From contig BTRK01000002.1 of the NCBI GenBank assembly GCA_036245805.1, forward strand, positions 15,617,067-15,681,066: 64,000 nt of DNA, written 5' to 3'. Every line of letters starts with the position of its first letter. Within the stretch, counting starts at the first letter, position 1. Under the pieces are notes generated by a model. It did not search any database and was not told the origin of the DNA. It saw only the letters and a program-made list of their open reading frames with translations. Both the position numbers and the translations under genes were made by a program. Source of the DNA: Pristionchus mayeri (lineage: Eukaryota; Nematoda; Chromadorea; Rhabditida; Neodiplogasteridae). This document shows positions 35,176-47,216 of the stretch, one piece after another.

Positions 35176-37477
35176 TCAATAAAACATAACATCGTCTTCA
35201 ATCGTTTCAGGCCTTTCCCTTCCCTGTTGGTGAGCCACTGCTTTCCGCATAACGTACCAATTCTGCAATAAAGTTAAGAATTAAGTTATCCAGATATAGG
35301 ATTTCGTCTTTTGGAATACCTTTCTACGCTTCATCAGATGCGTCAGCCAATCCACCAGACTCATCATCGACGTGAAGACTACTGGTCCCTGAAAAAGCGA
35401 AAATGAATACAATAAGACAGGATATTCGTAACCTTTACATGCCCTCTTCGTGCGAGCACATACGACATTAACGATTTGGAGTACTTCTCTCGCTCCTGTT
35501 CCAATTTGACCTTGTATGACATCGACAATCCTTCAATTGCTGAAACAGGTGCCTGATCGACTTTCGAAGACAAGGGTGGTCACCTGGATTGCAGATAATG
35601 AGTGCTTTGAGAAGAACGTACTCCTTCCTGTCTAATTCGAGGTCTCAAATGAGTTGGATCGTTACATGGTGCCACTCACGATCGTATGGAAACTCACTGT
35701 ATTAAATATTGAATGAATTACATAACTATTTTCGAAAAATATTTTGGTTACTAACGCTGGGACGAATCCATTGAAAGGCATGAAGCCGTCGTGATAAATT
35801 GTCGCATCGCTTCTCTTTTCATAAGAGAAATACGCCATTGTTAGCTGAGCGCAGATTACAGCTACGTGGCGACATAATGCTAACTGAAATCATGCAATCC
35901 TTCCACATTTCACAATTTTTTACCGAAAAGTTGACGTTTTGCACCTACAGTTAACTTTTACCTTGTCCTGGTGGGAGAGGCAGTGGAAACATTCGAAAGT
36001 CTTAATGAACTCTATGGAAAAGATCAGATCTGCGAGAGGCCAACACTTCCACGCACCAGGCCGCCATGGTTTCTGAAAGTTGGTTGTCATTTTGTTAAGT
36101 TCAATTTTACAAATGATTTGACTGACTCCGAGAGGCGTGGTATCGTAGGCATACGTTTGAAGTGCCTGTAAGTGAAGAAATCATTTAAAGTTGAACAATT
36201 CAAGTAAGTAGAACGCCAACCTCAACACCCGTGCTCATCAAGGATTGGCTACAAATCACTGTGCCTAATCGAAATTTCGCAGGATCCGGATCGAAAGGAT
36301 AAATAGGCCCTGATAAATAGGGCGTTTGCACCGCTGCGGTGTTGAAGTTACCGCAGGGCGTCATGGGCCTTTTCCAAATGCAGCAGAACTCCAATTACCC
36401 GTTCGATTGTACACTCGATCACCGATGGCATCGCTGACTGAACATTTTCGATATCATGGTTGCGAAAAACGTAAATAAGCAAGGGCACTTCCTCTTCTAC
36501 TCCGCTTAGTATTCCACGGATGAACTGGTGGAAACAAATGAAAAGTCACGATGTAAAAAGATTGCAATAACTAACTCGTTTCGGTACAGGCACGAGATCC
36601 AATGAGCAGGACGAGGTGCTTGCTGTGGATGAGCAAGACTGGAAATGGTCCCATATTTCGAAATAAAATATCAGAATATTGGAGATCACGCTTCAAACTT
36701 TAACTACTTACTTGAATATTATCATGTTCTCTTCGGAATTTGCGGACGATTGGATTGTTTCCGGGATCTTTTAGAGTGGCAGTAAATGTAGGGTTCATTC
36801 CTCCTCTCATGCACCTCTCCAGTCGGCATGTCTGGCAGGGATGGAGATAACCTGCAACAGCTCATGCACAAATTGGCACTGAATTAGAGCTAATTATGCA
36901 TTTCTTGAGTTTTCTAATGCATGAGTTTGTTTTTCGACTAATAAAAAAATCTAGAATAAGCTAGTTGATCCGCAATTCTCTCATTGTTATCAGTGATCAG
37001 TGGTCCAACTTTGGAGCCCGAACTGCGTATTAAGAGTGCGCACACTACTACGCCATATCACATGATTGATGCATAACGGCTACAATACTAATCAGATTAA
37101 GCTAACTACGAGAATAATAAAATTAAATTAGTATACTCACGATGTCTATCGCAGGCGCCTTTGGTCAGGCATCCGGAGTGTTCCCTTCCTTCCATTACGA
37201 TGCGCCGGAAAAATGTTTTGCACGGGACGCATGAGGGAGCCTGCGAATTAGATATATCAATGTTTGAGTGATTTGTCAGTCCATTTATGAGAGGAACGCA
37301 AATTCGATTGGAAGGAAAAACAATGTGCTTCCCACCCCGTAATGGTATCCGGTAGCCGCGGAACCACATCCGACACACGTGGGAGGTGCTACTTGTCGCT
37401 CTCTCTAAGAATTGTTTTCATTGAGAAAAACGTAATAATTTAAGGGTGCGCCGTACCTTAACTGTTTTCTTCCCCAT
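35176..37477 (-). pseudogene. Nuclear hormone receptor, array copy 2, premature stop
   Basis: Start at 37477 (MGKKTVK). DBD exons: CVGCGSAATGYHYG (about 37335-37410), then CVPCKTFFRRIVMEGREHSG (about 37140-37240), then the CRMCRLERCMRGGMNP-type exon near 36760-36850. LBD exons run to 35176 (last exon NWYVMRKAVAHQQGRERPET, then IEDDVMFY, stop 35176). In the helix that reads IQLIRDLELDKKEYVLLKAL in NHR 1, this copy has TGA in place of CGA (35645-35647), truncating the LBD. Everything else follows the family, so the loss is recent or the base is an error. Its start is 9,851 bp from that of NHR 1. Confidence 0.7.
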
Positions 37478-39587
37478 ACTTTGCAATAATTAGAAGAAAA
37501 CGGTGGATGACAGCGAAAGATCAACGCAAGAGGTCAGGCACTCATAATAAATTTGTTATGCAACTCAGGTGGTAACAGCAAGCGAGGGCAATATGAATCG
37601 AGCACGTTTGAAAGCATGAAGCGATACTCCATTATTCATCGATATACTACGCGATGGTTAGACGGTTGTTTCGATGCTTTCGATTTTCGTCAGTGACGTG
37701 GCGCATGAAGAGTGGGCTGATGCTCAGCCTTCGCTGGACCTTTAGTGGAGTTTGTGATAGGGAGAAGAGGGAGTGGGAAAAAGACAGCCACGGAATGAGT
37801 GCTTTTGCACGGAAAGGCTTCTATACTTGGCTAGTGGTACTGACAGAAGCTTAACGAATTTAGAAAAAAACAAAAGAAAAGAAATATGTAGCCTTTGAAG
37901 GCTCAAGAATATGGGAACTCAAGAGCCTAGGGTCCGTTTATGCAAATTCTTCTTGGATTCTTGATGTTAGATTACTGGCATCATCATTCTTTGGAAGCGC
38001 GCATTGTCGGTGCATTGTATGATATCCAGATCATTAGAGTAAAGTGTTATGTATGCACGTCTCGATTTACGGGTGATCTGAGTGTAGTGGAGGTATAGTC
38101 TGCAGAAAAAATGATGCGAGTCGATCGGTGATGCACGGATTGAAGCTGATAGTGCTTAGTATTCCAAGACGATGTGTTTACCTCGTGAATTCCCATCTAT
38201 ATTTCATATTGCATAAAGTTACATTCCGTTCGCTATCTTTCTCACCAGGTTTCATCACACGATCAGTTCTTATCAACCAGCGCTCATAACTTTAATCGTC
38301 TTTGATGTTCCATGATTTGTGACGAAGTTGGACTTCGACCATGAAAAAACATAATTAAGCCCAGTTTAACCGGGATATTAGAAAGTGATGCATTTCACTT
38401 CGTTCTGCAACCAGGCTACCGGATTATGCATTGCATTGAAGAAAGGGACAATTCAGTCAGATTTGATGTATCGAAGCGGTCCTTCTTGCCAATAACAGCT
38501 TACATCTATGTACTCCTTGCTCCTCAAACACAGACCAAGAAGCATTTCCCTCACATGCACATAGACCTAGCTCGGATGTCAACGATTAACCCAAACACGA
38601 CCCCCAAACATGTTGGATATATTAGTCGACATTCCTTTTTAAGCTTATGGAACGAGATAAAAATGGAACTGCAATCACATGATTGTAGTCCCATTTTTAA
38701 ATTGTCGAGTCAAGAAGATTAGGAACGGGGAGGTATAAGTAGGACTCTGCACATACAGAAATAGGCTCGCTCAGCAAGTATCAAAATTTTCCATACAATT
38801 TGCACGCATGCCTACTCAATAGCACACTATTATAATTAGTGTTGTCGATTCTCGATCCTATTCTCCATCTTATGTTGAATTTTCGGCAACAAATTAACAT
38901 TTGCAAGCTACCTCTATTTTTGCGGTAGAGTGATCAGTTATCAGAATATAACGTGCATGATAGTTGTGAGATTATCCCTGTTCTGAATCAGTACTCAATA
39001 CTGAAAGACAATAGCAAGATACAGCAAAAAAACCTTGAGAAATCAAAAGAAAGTGCAGAATAATGCATGTTATTGAGTTTTCTGGTTTTTGGGAATGAAT
39101 AATTACGAATAGCACCTGAACACCAAGAATCGGCACTAGCAGATGGTTTAGTGCATAATAATCTCGATCATTGAGAACAACCTCAACACAGTCCCCAACA
39201 GATTTCGAAACAAATGGAGGTTATGAATGGAGGCATTAGGTTAATTATTTAAGCGTAAAATTGATTTACCCTAAAATTGATCTACAACAATTTTATCGGC
39301 ACTTATGATACTTCTCCCTTGGACTTTTGCTAGCTTTCCTGTTTACTTATCATACTATCCATTTGCAAGATTTCATAAGATATTGTACACTAAATATTGT
39401 AGCTAAAAGCCAATAACAACTACAAAACGTAAAGACGAGATCAGATACAAAAGGCGCGTGTTATTCCATATCAGCCATCTGGTAATTATCTATTCGAACA
39501 ATAAGCATATGAAGACCAGTAATCTTAGTGAGCGGCTGGATTTATAAGCTACTACGGCTGATACCTCAAGTCATCCTTAATCGAGCG
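37478..39587. other. NHR 2 - Srh spacer
   Basis: Homologous in long stretches to 47217-49334 (for example GGACCTTTAGTGG at 37737; CAGGTTTCATCACACGATCA near 38247 and 47951; the AT-rich part before the Srh start). The 98-codon ORF at 38426-38722 is not kept open in the 48-kb copy, so I do not call it. Confidence 0.5.
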
Positions 39588-41132
39588 ATGGCTCTCTACA
39601 ATCTCACTCCGGAATTCATTTCGTATTCCGTAAAGTTCCTAAAAATCAATGGGCTTATTTCTACAATCGTATCTGGATTCGCCTTCTATTTCTTGATTTT
39701 CAAAACGCCGAAGGACAGTCGAAACTATTTGCGATTTCTCGTTCATGTCCAAGTATCTTTCTTGCACTATTAATGAAATTAATTTACGAATCTTCAGATT
39801 TGGGTAACTATTCTGGACATTCTACTATGTTTTCTGCTCGTCCCAGTTCCATTGTTCCCATTCGTAGGAACGCTATGGTTTGGTGCGCTCAGAAATACCG
39901 GTGTCGATCCACATTACTTAGTGGTTATCGAACGCATACAAAAAAAATTTATTCGGAATTTCAGGTTTTGATATTAATCGCTGTCGGAAATGTGGCGGCT
40001 TCGATTAATATTTGCTTTCACTATCGATATGAAGCAATACTCTCAGCAGCTCAAGCCGACGAGAAATCAGAGCGTTTCTTATTAGTTCAATGTGTATTAA
40101 TGAAAAAGCAATATTCCTCACAGATCAAGAAGCGATTTGTGTCGAATTTGACCCGTACTGCGATCATATCATATCATATTTATCCTGACGTCAGGCACAA
40201 TGGTCCTGCAGGAGGGTGACTTCAGTGTGGAGGGAATGGGGATCTTCGGTCTCAGAGCGTCGTTAGGTCAAGGGATGGGATCTTCTTTGGCTTCTCTGGT
40301 CAGAATACTGACGGAATGAGTTGGATTATCGGCCGAAACCACTCAATTCTAGCTTATACAACCAATGATCGACTTTCTCTAGTGACTTTTGTTGTCACTA
40401 TTTTGGTAATACATAATATTTAATTAATTATAATATTAATTATTAATTTACAGGCCGGAATTATTAATGTGTGCGTATTCTGCTCGTTTGTGTTTCTCAT
40501 ATATCACTCTCTTAGAAAATATGTAACGATCAATTTGTCGATCAGATTTAATTGTTTTCATTCAGATGGGCGTTATGAGCGAAAAATCGAGAAACATGCA
40601 ACGGAAACTCGTAAAACAACTTATCATTCAGGTTTGGAACGTTTGTTTGCAGTATGAGAAGAACATCAAAATTCAGACATTATTTCCGATTGGATTGCTC
40701 GGAGTTCCTGTATCTGTTTATTGCGCCTCCACCGGATTTAATATGTTCAGCACTAGTAAGTTTTTTTTTATATTGATGAAGGTCGAAATATGAACTAAGG
40801 AACGTGTTTGATATTTGTATGCATTCAATCCACCCATTCACTCGTACATTCCTCCCTAGTGATAATTCTCAATGATGCCTATCGAAACACAATTCGAAGG
40901 TTTGTGAAGTATATTTCGAATATTTTCTTAAAATCACACATTCAGATGGTTTGGCAAAATAGTTGAGAGAAGAAATTCCACCTCATCTATGGTAATTTTA
41001 TCACTTATTTCAGTGTTCATAATTTCGCATATTTCAGCTTGTCAAATCAATCAATCTTTCTTCGTATACCCAGCGCGAGATACAATTGTTTTATCTGCAC
41101 CTCAAGATGCAAATATCATCGGCTTGAAATAA
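39588..41132 (+). pseudogene. Srh/Sri-type chemoreceptor GPCR, array copy, exon replaced
   Basis: Exon 1 39588-39752 (MALYNLTPEFISYSVKFLKI), exon 2 39798-39923 (ILLCFLLVPVPLFPFVGTLW), exon 3 from 39966 (AASINICFHYRYEAILSAAQ). Later exons encode SWIIGRNHSILAYTTNDRLS, VCVFCSFVFLIYHSLRK, SRNMQRKLVKQLIIQ, FPIGLLGVPVSVYCAS and ILNDAYRNTIRRWFGK. The pattern (TP after TM1, Y-R after TM3, AYR after TM7) suits Srh/Sri receptors. The exon that in the 49-kb copy encodes MVNISSPGIVFAFKRPQEYV is replaced by a dispersed repeat (40168-40300), removing the fourth membrane segment. The terminal exon frame is uncertain, so the end is given as the later of two possible stops. Confidence 0.65.
40168..40300. repeat. 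Dispersed repeat replacing an Srh exon
   Basis: Matches 17101-17247 closely (GTCCTGCAGGAGGGTGACTT in both). Homology between the two Srh copies stops at its left edge and resumes at its right edge, so it replaced, rather than only inserted next to, gene sequence. Confidence 0.7.
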
Positions 41133-41583
41133 TAAAACTTCCTTTCGTGAACAGTTTGTTCACTGATACAATGAGTATTGTAGAAGTGAGCACGGTTCAC
41201 TGAACTCAACATTTACTCACGATTCCGTCGGTAGACAAGGTCATGTGTAAGGAAAGCATTTTTGTATAAATCCGTAGGCGTGATTTCAACTTGCCTGTTC
41301 CTCGTCATCTCTACATTTAGTCCGTCCGTGAGAGCATAAAGCTAAAGGCTCGTTTGAAATTAACGTTTATTTCGCATTGCGCTGTATGCGTTAACTGTTT
41401 ACAGTGTATCAACAGAAGTGAAATACTAAAATGAATAATCACAGCAACAATAACCAGATTGATCGCATGCATTTCATTTACATAAATTGATGCCTTCACA
41501 TTTATCACATATAATGGGACAATGTTTTCTGACGTATCCATTCCAAAGTATAGTTTTTCGGAAACATAAGAAGTAGCATACAA

Positions 41584-43246
41584 TTAGCGTTGTGAGCTTG
41601 GATGAGCGGATTTAATCTCTGATACTGCTGATGAGATTGTGTTCGCTAGTCGAATGCAGAAAAAGGAGATAATGTATTCTCTGTGAGAAATAGATTATAA
41701 TTGAATTTGTAAGCGAATGATACCTATAGATTCTCACTCCGATCAGTGTAATCGTCGCATCGATAATGGGGTAGAGTGAAGGCAAGCGATACTTGCAACT
41801 TCAGAAAATATTATTACAATACTGTATCATATTCTCACAAGTTGAGGCAACAATGAAAAGTCGAAGAATAACGGAGCATGTATAATGAATGCGCAAGGGA
41901 AGTAGACGAATAGGAAGGGGATCACCATCTAAAAGATTCATTCATTCTTAAGGATTCATAAATTGTATTCATAGGCTGTTATGCAATAATTTTGTATTGA
42001 CGACTCTTCATTTGTATGGCAACAAACGCGTTTTCTTAGCAAAGAGTTGCGCCTATTGAAAACTTAATCAGAAAAGCGATACTAGTACCTGCAATATCAG
42101 CGTGCTGAACAACTGCCGTTGCATGCGTTGCGTGGCGGGACTGTGTGCCTTACAAGACGGGCTTAAACATTAAATTTAGTTTATGTTAAAGCTTGTGCAC
42201 GCTCACTTCAGCAATTGAGCGATCATCACCGAGGACGTAACGATAATCGTCGCCCAAAATGTCATGATGAGATCAAGGCCAATCGTGCCCAAGAGTGAAA
42301 TTGGTCTTAGTTGGTCTTGATCATCCTGCAACATGAGTAATTTATGTAGCGAGTGTTCTATGTTGTAAGTTCTAAGTGTTCTAAGTGCGGAGTGGAATCT
42401 TGATTATGTTTCTGCTTTACAAATAGTGGTTGACGACTAACGACTAACATAATATAGAGCTCCAGCAGGTTGGCCGGCTCCAGGAAATTCCGCATCAAGG
42501 AATGGTTGAACGTAATCTAGCAATTCCTTGTCGGGAACATAGTTGAAGTAGCAATTCGATCCCCTAAAATGGAACTTAAATGTACAAAAAATACGGGATA
42601 GGTACCAGAGAATCTGCTGAAGCAGTGCGGTAGACAATAGCAAGAGTGAGGAGTTGAATGCGGTGTAAAATTGTAGGCGAGCCGGCCTTTGCTTGAGCTT
42701 GTTAGTCGTAAAATTAACATTTTGAAACACCATTTCAACGCGATTAGTCGATAAAGGAAGAGATTTGACAGAATGTGCATCGCTTGCGAATGTGCAGCGG
42801 CAAATAAGCATACACCGACCTGAAATAAAAATAGGCTGATGACATCTGATTTTGAATTACCCTGGAGTTGAGGAGCCCCTCGGCAAGCATGATAAAAGCA
42901 TCATCATGGGCCGTTATCACCTGAAACATAGTGAATTACCAGTATTTTTTAAACTCATACCCTTACAGGCAGTGTGAGAGCATGAATTAGCGGAAAGTAT
43001 AGATCATTAATGGCGAAAGCGAATAGAAGATATCGATATCCACCCAAATCCTGAAAAAAAGGTGATAAAATGGTTTATCAGTGAGTAAACCTTTGATTTT
43101 CGAATGATCACCCATATGAGAACAATGTTGGCAACGAATGAGAGAGCTGAAAGAAAGGAATGAATGACTGCTAATAGTATTGATAGCCCACCAATATTTA
43201 CCATCTCGATAACCTCCAAAACATGACATAGATTGCTCTTCGCCAT
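41584..43246 (-). pseudogene. Str-type chemoreceptor GPCR, array copy 3, frameshifted
   Basis: Start at 43246 (MAKSNLCHVLEVIEMVNIG). Exons read ANIVLIWVIIRKSKV, GGYRYLLFAFAINDLYFP, VITAHDDAFIMLAEGLLNSR, AAAHSQAMHILSNLFLYRL, DAEFPGAGQPAGALYY, MQRQLFSTLILQ, MVIPFLFVYFPCA and a last exon EYIISFFCIRLANTISSAVS, stop at 41584. In the exon that should encode LAFTLYPIIDAMITLIGV, two bases are missing near 41770-41775 relative to copy 4 (GGGGTAGAGTGAAGG versus GGGTAGAGAGTGAAGG), shifting the frame in the seventh membrane segment. It is otherwise very close to copy 4, whose start is 9,942 bp away. Confidence 0.75.
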
Positions 43247-43305
43247 GAGTGGCTGGAAGACGAATTAAAGATTCTGTGATTTATATGTCTTATGGCGATT
43301 TCGGA

Positions 43306-43367
43306 CTATTTAAAGCATTGTCCAGGTTCCCACAACCACGCACGTATATCGTATTATTCTAAGAACT
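43306..43367 (-). promoter_or_regulatory. Conserved promoter block of Str genes (copy 3)
   Basis: A TATA-like CTATTTAAAG (43306-43315) and the shared GGTTCCCACAACCACGCACG plus TATTATTCTAAGAA, 60-120 bp upstream of the start. Confidence 0.5.
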
Positions 43368-44294
43368 ATTCAAAAATTATGACCGAACCAATCCTATCAG
43401 ATAACTAGCGCGAGTAGTATGAGCACTGAAACCGAACCTTGACGAAAACCACCAATTGTTCTCTATGGTACGATGAAGTGGATCAAGACCATGTAAAACG
43501 TGCAGCTGTGGGATTGAGTAGGTGGGATGATATAAGACGACTTTACGGAAATTGAAAGATCTCTATTTCGGAAAGAACTGATGAAATGTTAAGATGGGAG
43601 AGTGAAAATTTGTGGGGGCGACAACATCACGATTTTTTTTCCAAATTAGATGCTATCAATCAAATTTAAAGCAATTATGAATTGTGTTGAAAAAAGATTT
43701 TGTATTTTTCTAGCAACATCGTTCAACATTGAAGACTTTTCTATCTTTGCTTTAATCATGCACGTATATTTGGGGGATCATTAACCATTAGCATAAGGTT
43801 CATTGAGCACAATATTTTCTCACATCCCTGAGATGAGAAGGTCATCTGTAGAGGGCGTACTTTATTGAACAAATTCGTGGTTACGTCTTTAAAATGTCAT
43901 TTCCTCATCATCAAAACATTTCCTCTGCATGTGAGTGAAGGTATCGAATGCTAGAAGTGAGTACTACAGTGCCTAAGGAAACAAATCTGGAGTTAGCGAA
44001 ATGTGGTAGTCCATTTCAAGTGTTGTGTTGAGACATACGTTTTTCATCATTTTGTAGGTTGCCGCATATACGAAAAATAACAATTAATATTCCCAAACTC
44101 GATGATTGCAAAGCACATAGAATTAAAGCTGATCTTGAAGTTGTAGAGAGGTCTTGGTGTGATTCGAAGTGTTTTGAAGGTTGTACGGAGTTAGAGGGTT
44201 TTCACAAGGAAAGAGAATACGTGGAACATTAACATCGCAGCTTAGAAAAGGAACAAGAGTGGGTGTGGCAAAGGCAACGAAAGAACATTTAGCA

Positions 44295-44666
44295 TTAAAG
44301 AAGGACTGTCAGCAAAGTTGAAATTTTGACGTTGTCATAGCCAGGACCGACCTTTGTACAACCGTAAGAGATTCTGAAAATTTCAAATGCATATCACTAT
44401 TTTGAACCGAGTTATCATTAGTTGGCAGAATGCCAAGGGGGCTTGAAGGGAAGGGACGTGCGGGAATTCAAATATCTAGAAGATTTTTCAAAAACTGATG
44501 GGATTCGAACCCGCAACCTTCCGATTACGCGGCGGCTGCTTTACCACCGAGCTATGCGGTTGACCTTTGCCTATGCTCTTAGCTCGCACTATGATCGTTG
44601 GATGATTGTCTAGGGCATAGTTATGATAGCGTCAAAAATGTAACTTTGCTGACACTCCTTCTTTAA
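44295..44666. mobile_element. MITE with tRNA-like core
   Basis: Ends TTAAAGAAGGACTGTCAGCA and, inverted, TGCTGACACTCCTTCTTTAA, 372 bp. It shares its ends with 32105-32346. The centre (44494-44566) is tRNA-like on the minus strand. Confidence 0.6.
44494..44566 (-). tRNA. tRNA-like sequence, probably a pseudogene or SINE-type core
   Basis: On the minus strand it has a good B-box/T-arm (GCGGGTTCGAATCCCATC) and a D-arm-like TAGCTCGGTGGTAAAGC. The anticodon stem is poor (only CCG/CGG pairs well) and the acceptor ends do not pair convincingly, so an anticodon cannot be assigned. Its position inside a MITE argues for a tRNA-derived remnant, not a working gene. Confidence 0.35.
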
Positions 44667-44956
44667 CAAAAAATATGCGACAGTTGCATTTGAAGCTGCA
44701 AGAGTATTTTCAGGATAATTCAAGCTTGTAAAACATAGTAAAACAACTAAATATAAATACAGTCATGTTCAGAAAGGTGTATTGCTCAAAGACCACATCG
44801 ATGATCCACTCAGATTGTTTCGAAACAGACTTTAACATTATTTTTTTTAATCTATTTTCTGGATAGACACCGAATAGAGTGTGAGGAACAAACAAAATCC
44901 AAATTGCATCAATAAAATAGAATATCATCCAAGATAGATTCAGATCTTTCTCTTCC

Positions 44957-47216
44957 TCATTCGTGAGCCACGACTTTACGGAGCACGTACCAATTCTGCA
45001 ACAATTTTCAATAATAAGTTCTTTTCATTTTATATTTCGTCACTTCATCATTAGCAATACCTTTCGACGCTTCATCAGATGCGTCAGCCAATCCACCAGA
45101 CTCATCATCGAGGCGAAGGCTACTGGTCCCTGAAGATGCGTACATGCTTGTGATATATCGGAGGAAGGAACCTTCAAAAGTCCTCGTCGTGACATCACAT
45201 ACGACATTAACGATTTCGAGTACTTCTCTCGCTCCTGTTCCAATTTTGATTTGTATGATGACATAGATAGTCCTTCAATGGCTGAAATGACTGCAAGAGC
45301 AACTATCGGAAATGGCTGATCACCTGGATTGCAAATAATGAGTGCCTTGAGCAGGACGTATTCATTCTTGTCTAGATCTAAGTCGCGGATAAGTTGGATA
45401 GTTACGTGGTTCCATTCGCGCTCGTGTGGAAACTTACTAAGTAAAATGTACATTTTCGAAAAGTATTCTGGAAACTGACGCTGGCACGAAACCGTTGAAA
45501 GGCATGAAACCGTCGTGATAAATTGTCGCATCACTTTTCCTTTCAAAAGAGAAATACGCAAGTGTCAGCTGAGAGCACATTATGGCCACGTGACGGCACA
45601 ATGCTAACTAAAACTTCAATTCTTCCAAATTTCAAGAATTAGTCGGACAAGTGCGGTAGTATTCCAGCAGCTAACTTACCTTGTCCTGATGAGAAAGAGG
45701 ATGGAAGAACTCGAAGGTCTTCATGTACTCAATGGAGAAAAGGAGATCGGCGAGTGGCCAACACTTCCACGCCCCGGGCCGCCATGGTTTCTAAATGTTG
45801 ATGTTCATCTTTAATGTACAAATTCATTGGCTTACTCCGAGTGGCGTGTTATCATAGGCAAACGTTTGCAGTTCCTGTAATCAAAAAGGCGTTTAAATTC
45901 ACCCGGAATTCGGATACTAACCTCAACGCACATGTTCATCATCGATTTACTAACAATGACAGTATCCAATCGAAACTTAGCAGGATCAGGATCGAAATGA
46001 GAGCCCCTATTAAATAAGAAATTTGCAAAGCCCCGGAGTTGAAATTACCGCAAGTAGTCATGCGCTTTCTCCAGATGCAGTAGAGAGCCGATAATCCTCT
46101 CAATTGTGCACTCAACCATTGACGGTGCAGCGGACTGAAAATTTGAGACCATGCTTGGAGCAAATAGTAAACCTAGAGTCTTTCGTGTTCTACTTCATAT
46201 CCCATGAATGAAGAATGAAATATCCACAATTTAGTGTAAGTACAATTGTTTACTCGTTTCGGTACAGGAACGAGCTCCAATGAGCAAGACGAGGTGCTTT
46301 CTGTGGATGAGCAAAGCTGGAAATGATCAAATATTTTGAAATAAATTTTTAAAAAATTGTATAAATTCAGAATTCAATACACGGTAGAAATGATAGCTAC
46401 TCATTTGGTTATTTCGTAAGAATTTGACCACGATTGGATTGTTTTCAGGGTCTTTCAGAGTGGCAATAAATAGCGGGTTCATCCCACCTCTCAAACAACT
46501 ATCCATACGACATGTCTGACAAGAATGGATTGAATCTGAAAAAAAATGTGAAGTTCGTTTAACATGAATACGGGTTCGCGATTCCCATCAATTTTGAACG
46601 ATTGTGCCAGAAACGTGCCCAAAATCGTTCATAATGTTCTAATTTTTGCAGGCATGTTTCGAACTGTCACATCAGTAGAAATTGAGCTGGTTGATCCGTG
46701 AATCGGAGTTCCATGTTATCAATGATTATTGGGATCGCATGTAGTACGACGTCATATTGAATCACATGATGAATGCAGGATGATTGATGCACAAGCATAG
46801 ATTACTATAGTTACTACAATAATACATGGAAGAATTACAGTTTACTCACGAGTTCTGTGACAGGCGCCTTTATTCAAGCAGCCCGAGTGTTCCCTTGCTT
46901 CCATCACAACACGCCTGAAGAACGTTTTGCACGCACTGCATGAAGGAGCCTGCGAATTCCAGGGTTCTTCGATATTTGAGATCAACACATTAGCATATTC
47001 TCAAATCAGAATGAATATGAGTTGATGTACTGTAAATTTAGAAAAGAATTAGTGAATCCAACCCCGTAATGGTATCCGTTAGCCGCGGCTCCACATCCTA
47101 CGCACGTTGATGGTGCCATCTGACGCTCTCTCTAAAATGTTTTGAAATAATAATGATTATATTTTAAAAAGTTTAATTGATTGAGATCTTACCTCAACGA
47201 TTTTCCGCTTTCCCAT
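44957..47216 (-). CDS. Nuclear hormone receptor, array copy 3, shortened C-terminus
   Basis: Exon 1 47193-47216 (MGKRKIVE), exon 2 47063-47131 (CVGCGAAANGYHYG), exon 3 46850-46949 (CSACKTFFRRVVMEAREHSG), then an exon near 46428-46535 with CQTCRMDSCLRGGMNP. LBD exons follow, including HVTIQLIRDLDLDKNEYVLL and SKLEQEREKYSKSLMSYVMS. The last exon reads NWYVLRKVVAHE and stops at TGA 44957-44959. Past that stop the same frame continues with family residues SESILDDILFY to a second stop at 44909, as in NHR 1 and 2. The shortened protein loses the end of the LBD, where the activation helix lies in this family. Exons 1-3 lie inside the left arm of the inverted duplication and are copied at 61167-61533; exons 4 onward are outside it. 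Confidence 0.7.

Larger units (their letters stand above)
43368..44908. other. Spacer between Str copy 3 and NHR 3
   Basis: Homologous at 43790-43930 to 34840-34950 and 53740-53910 (ACTTTATTGAACAAA; TCATCATCAAAACATTTCC). It contains one MITE with a tRNA-like core. The ORF at 44422-44613 is that tRNA-like part read as protein and is not a gene. Confidence 0.5.

Noticed and set aside
38426..38722. 98-codon ORF in the NHR 2 - Srh spacer
   Set aside because: The homologous spacer at 48.1-48.5 kb does not keep the frame open, and there is no domain or splice context.
44422..44613. 63-codon ORF containing GIRTRNLPITRRLLYHRA
   Set aside because: This is a tRNA-like sequence read as protein, a common false gene call.
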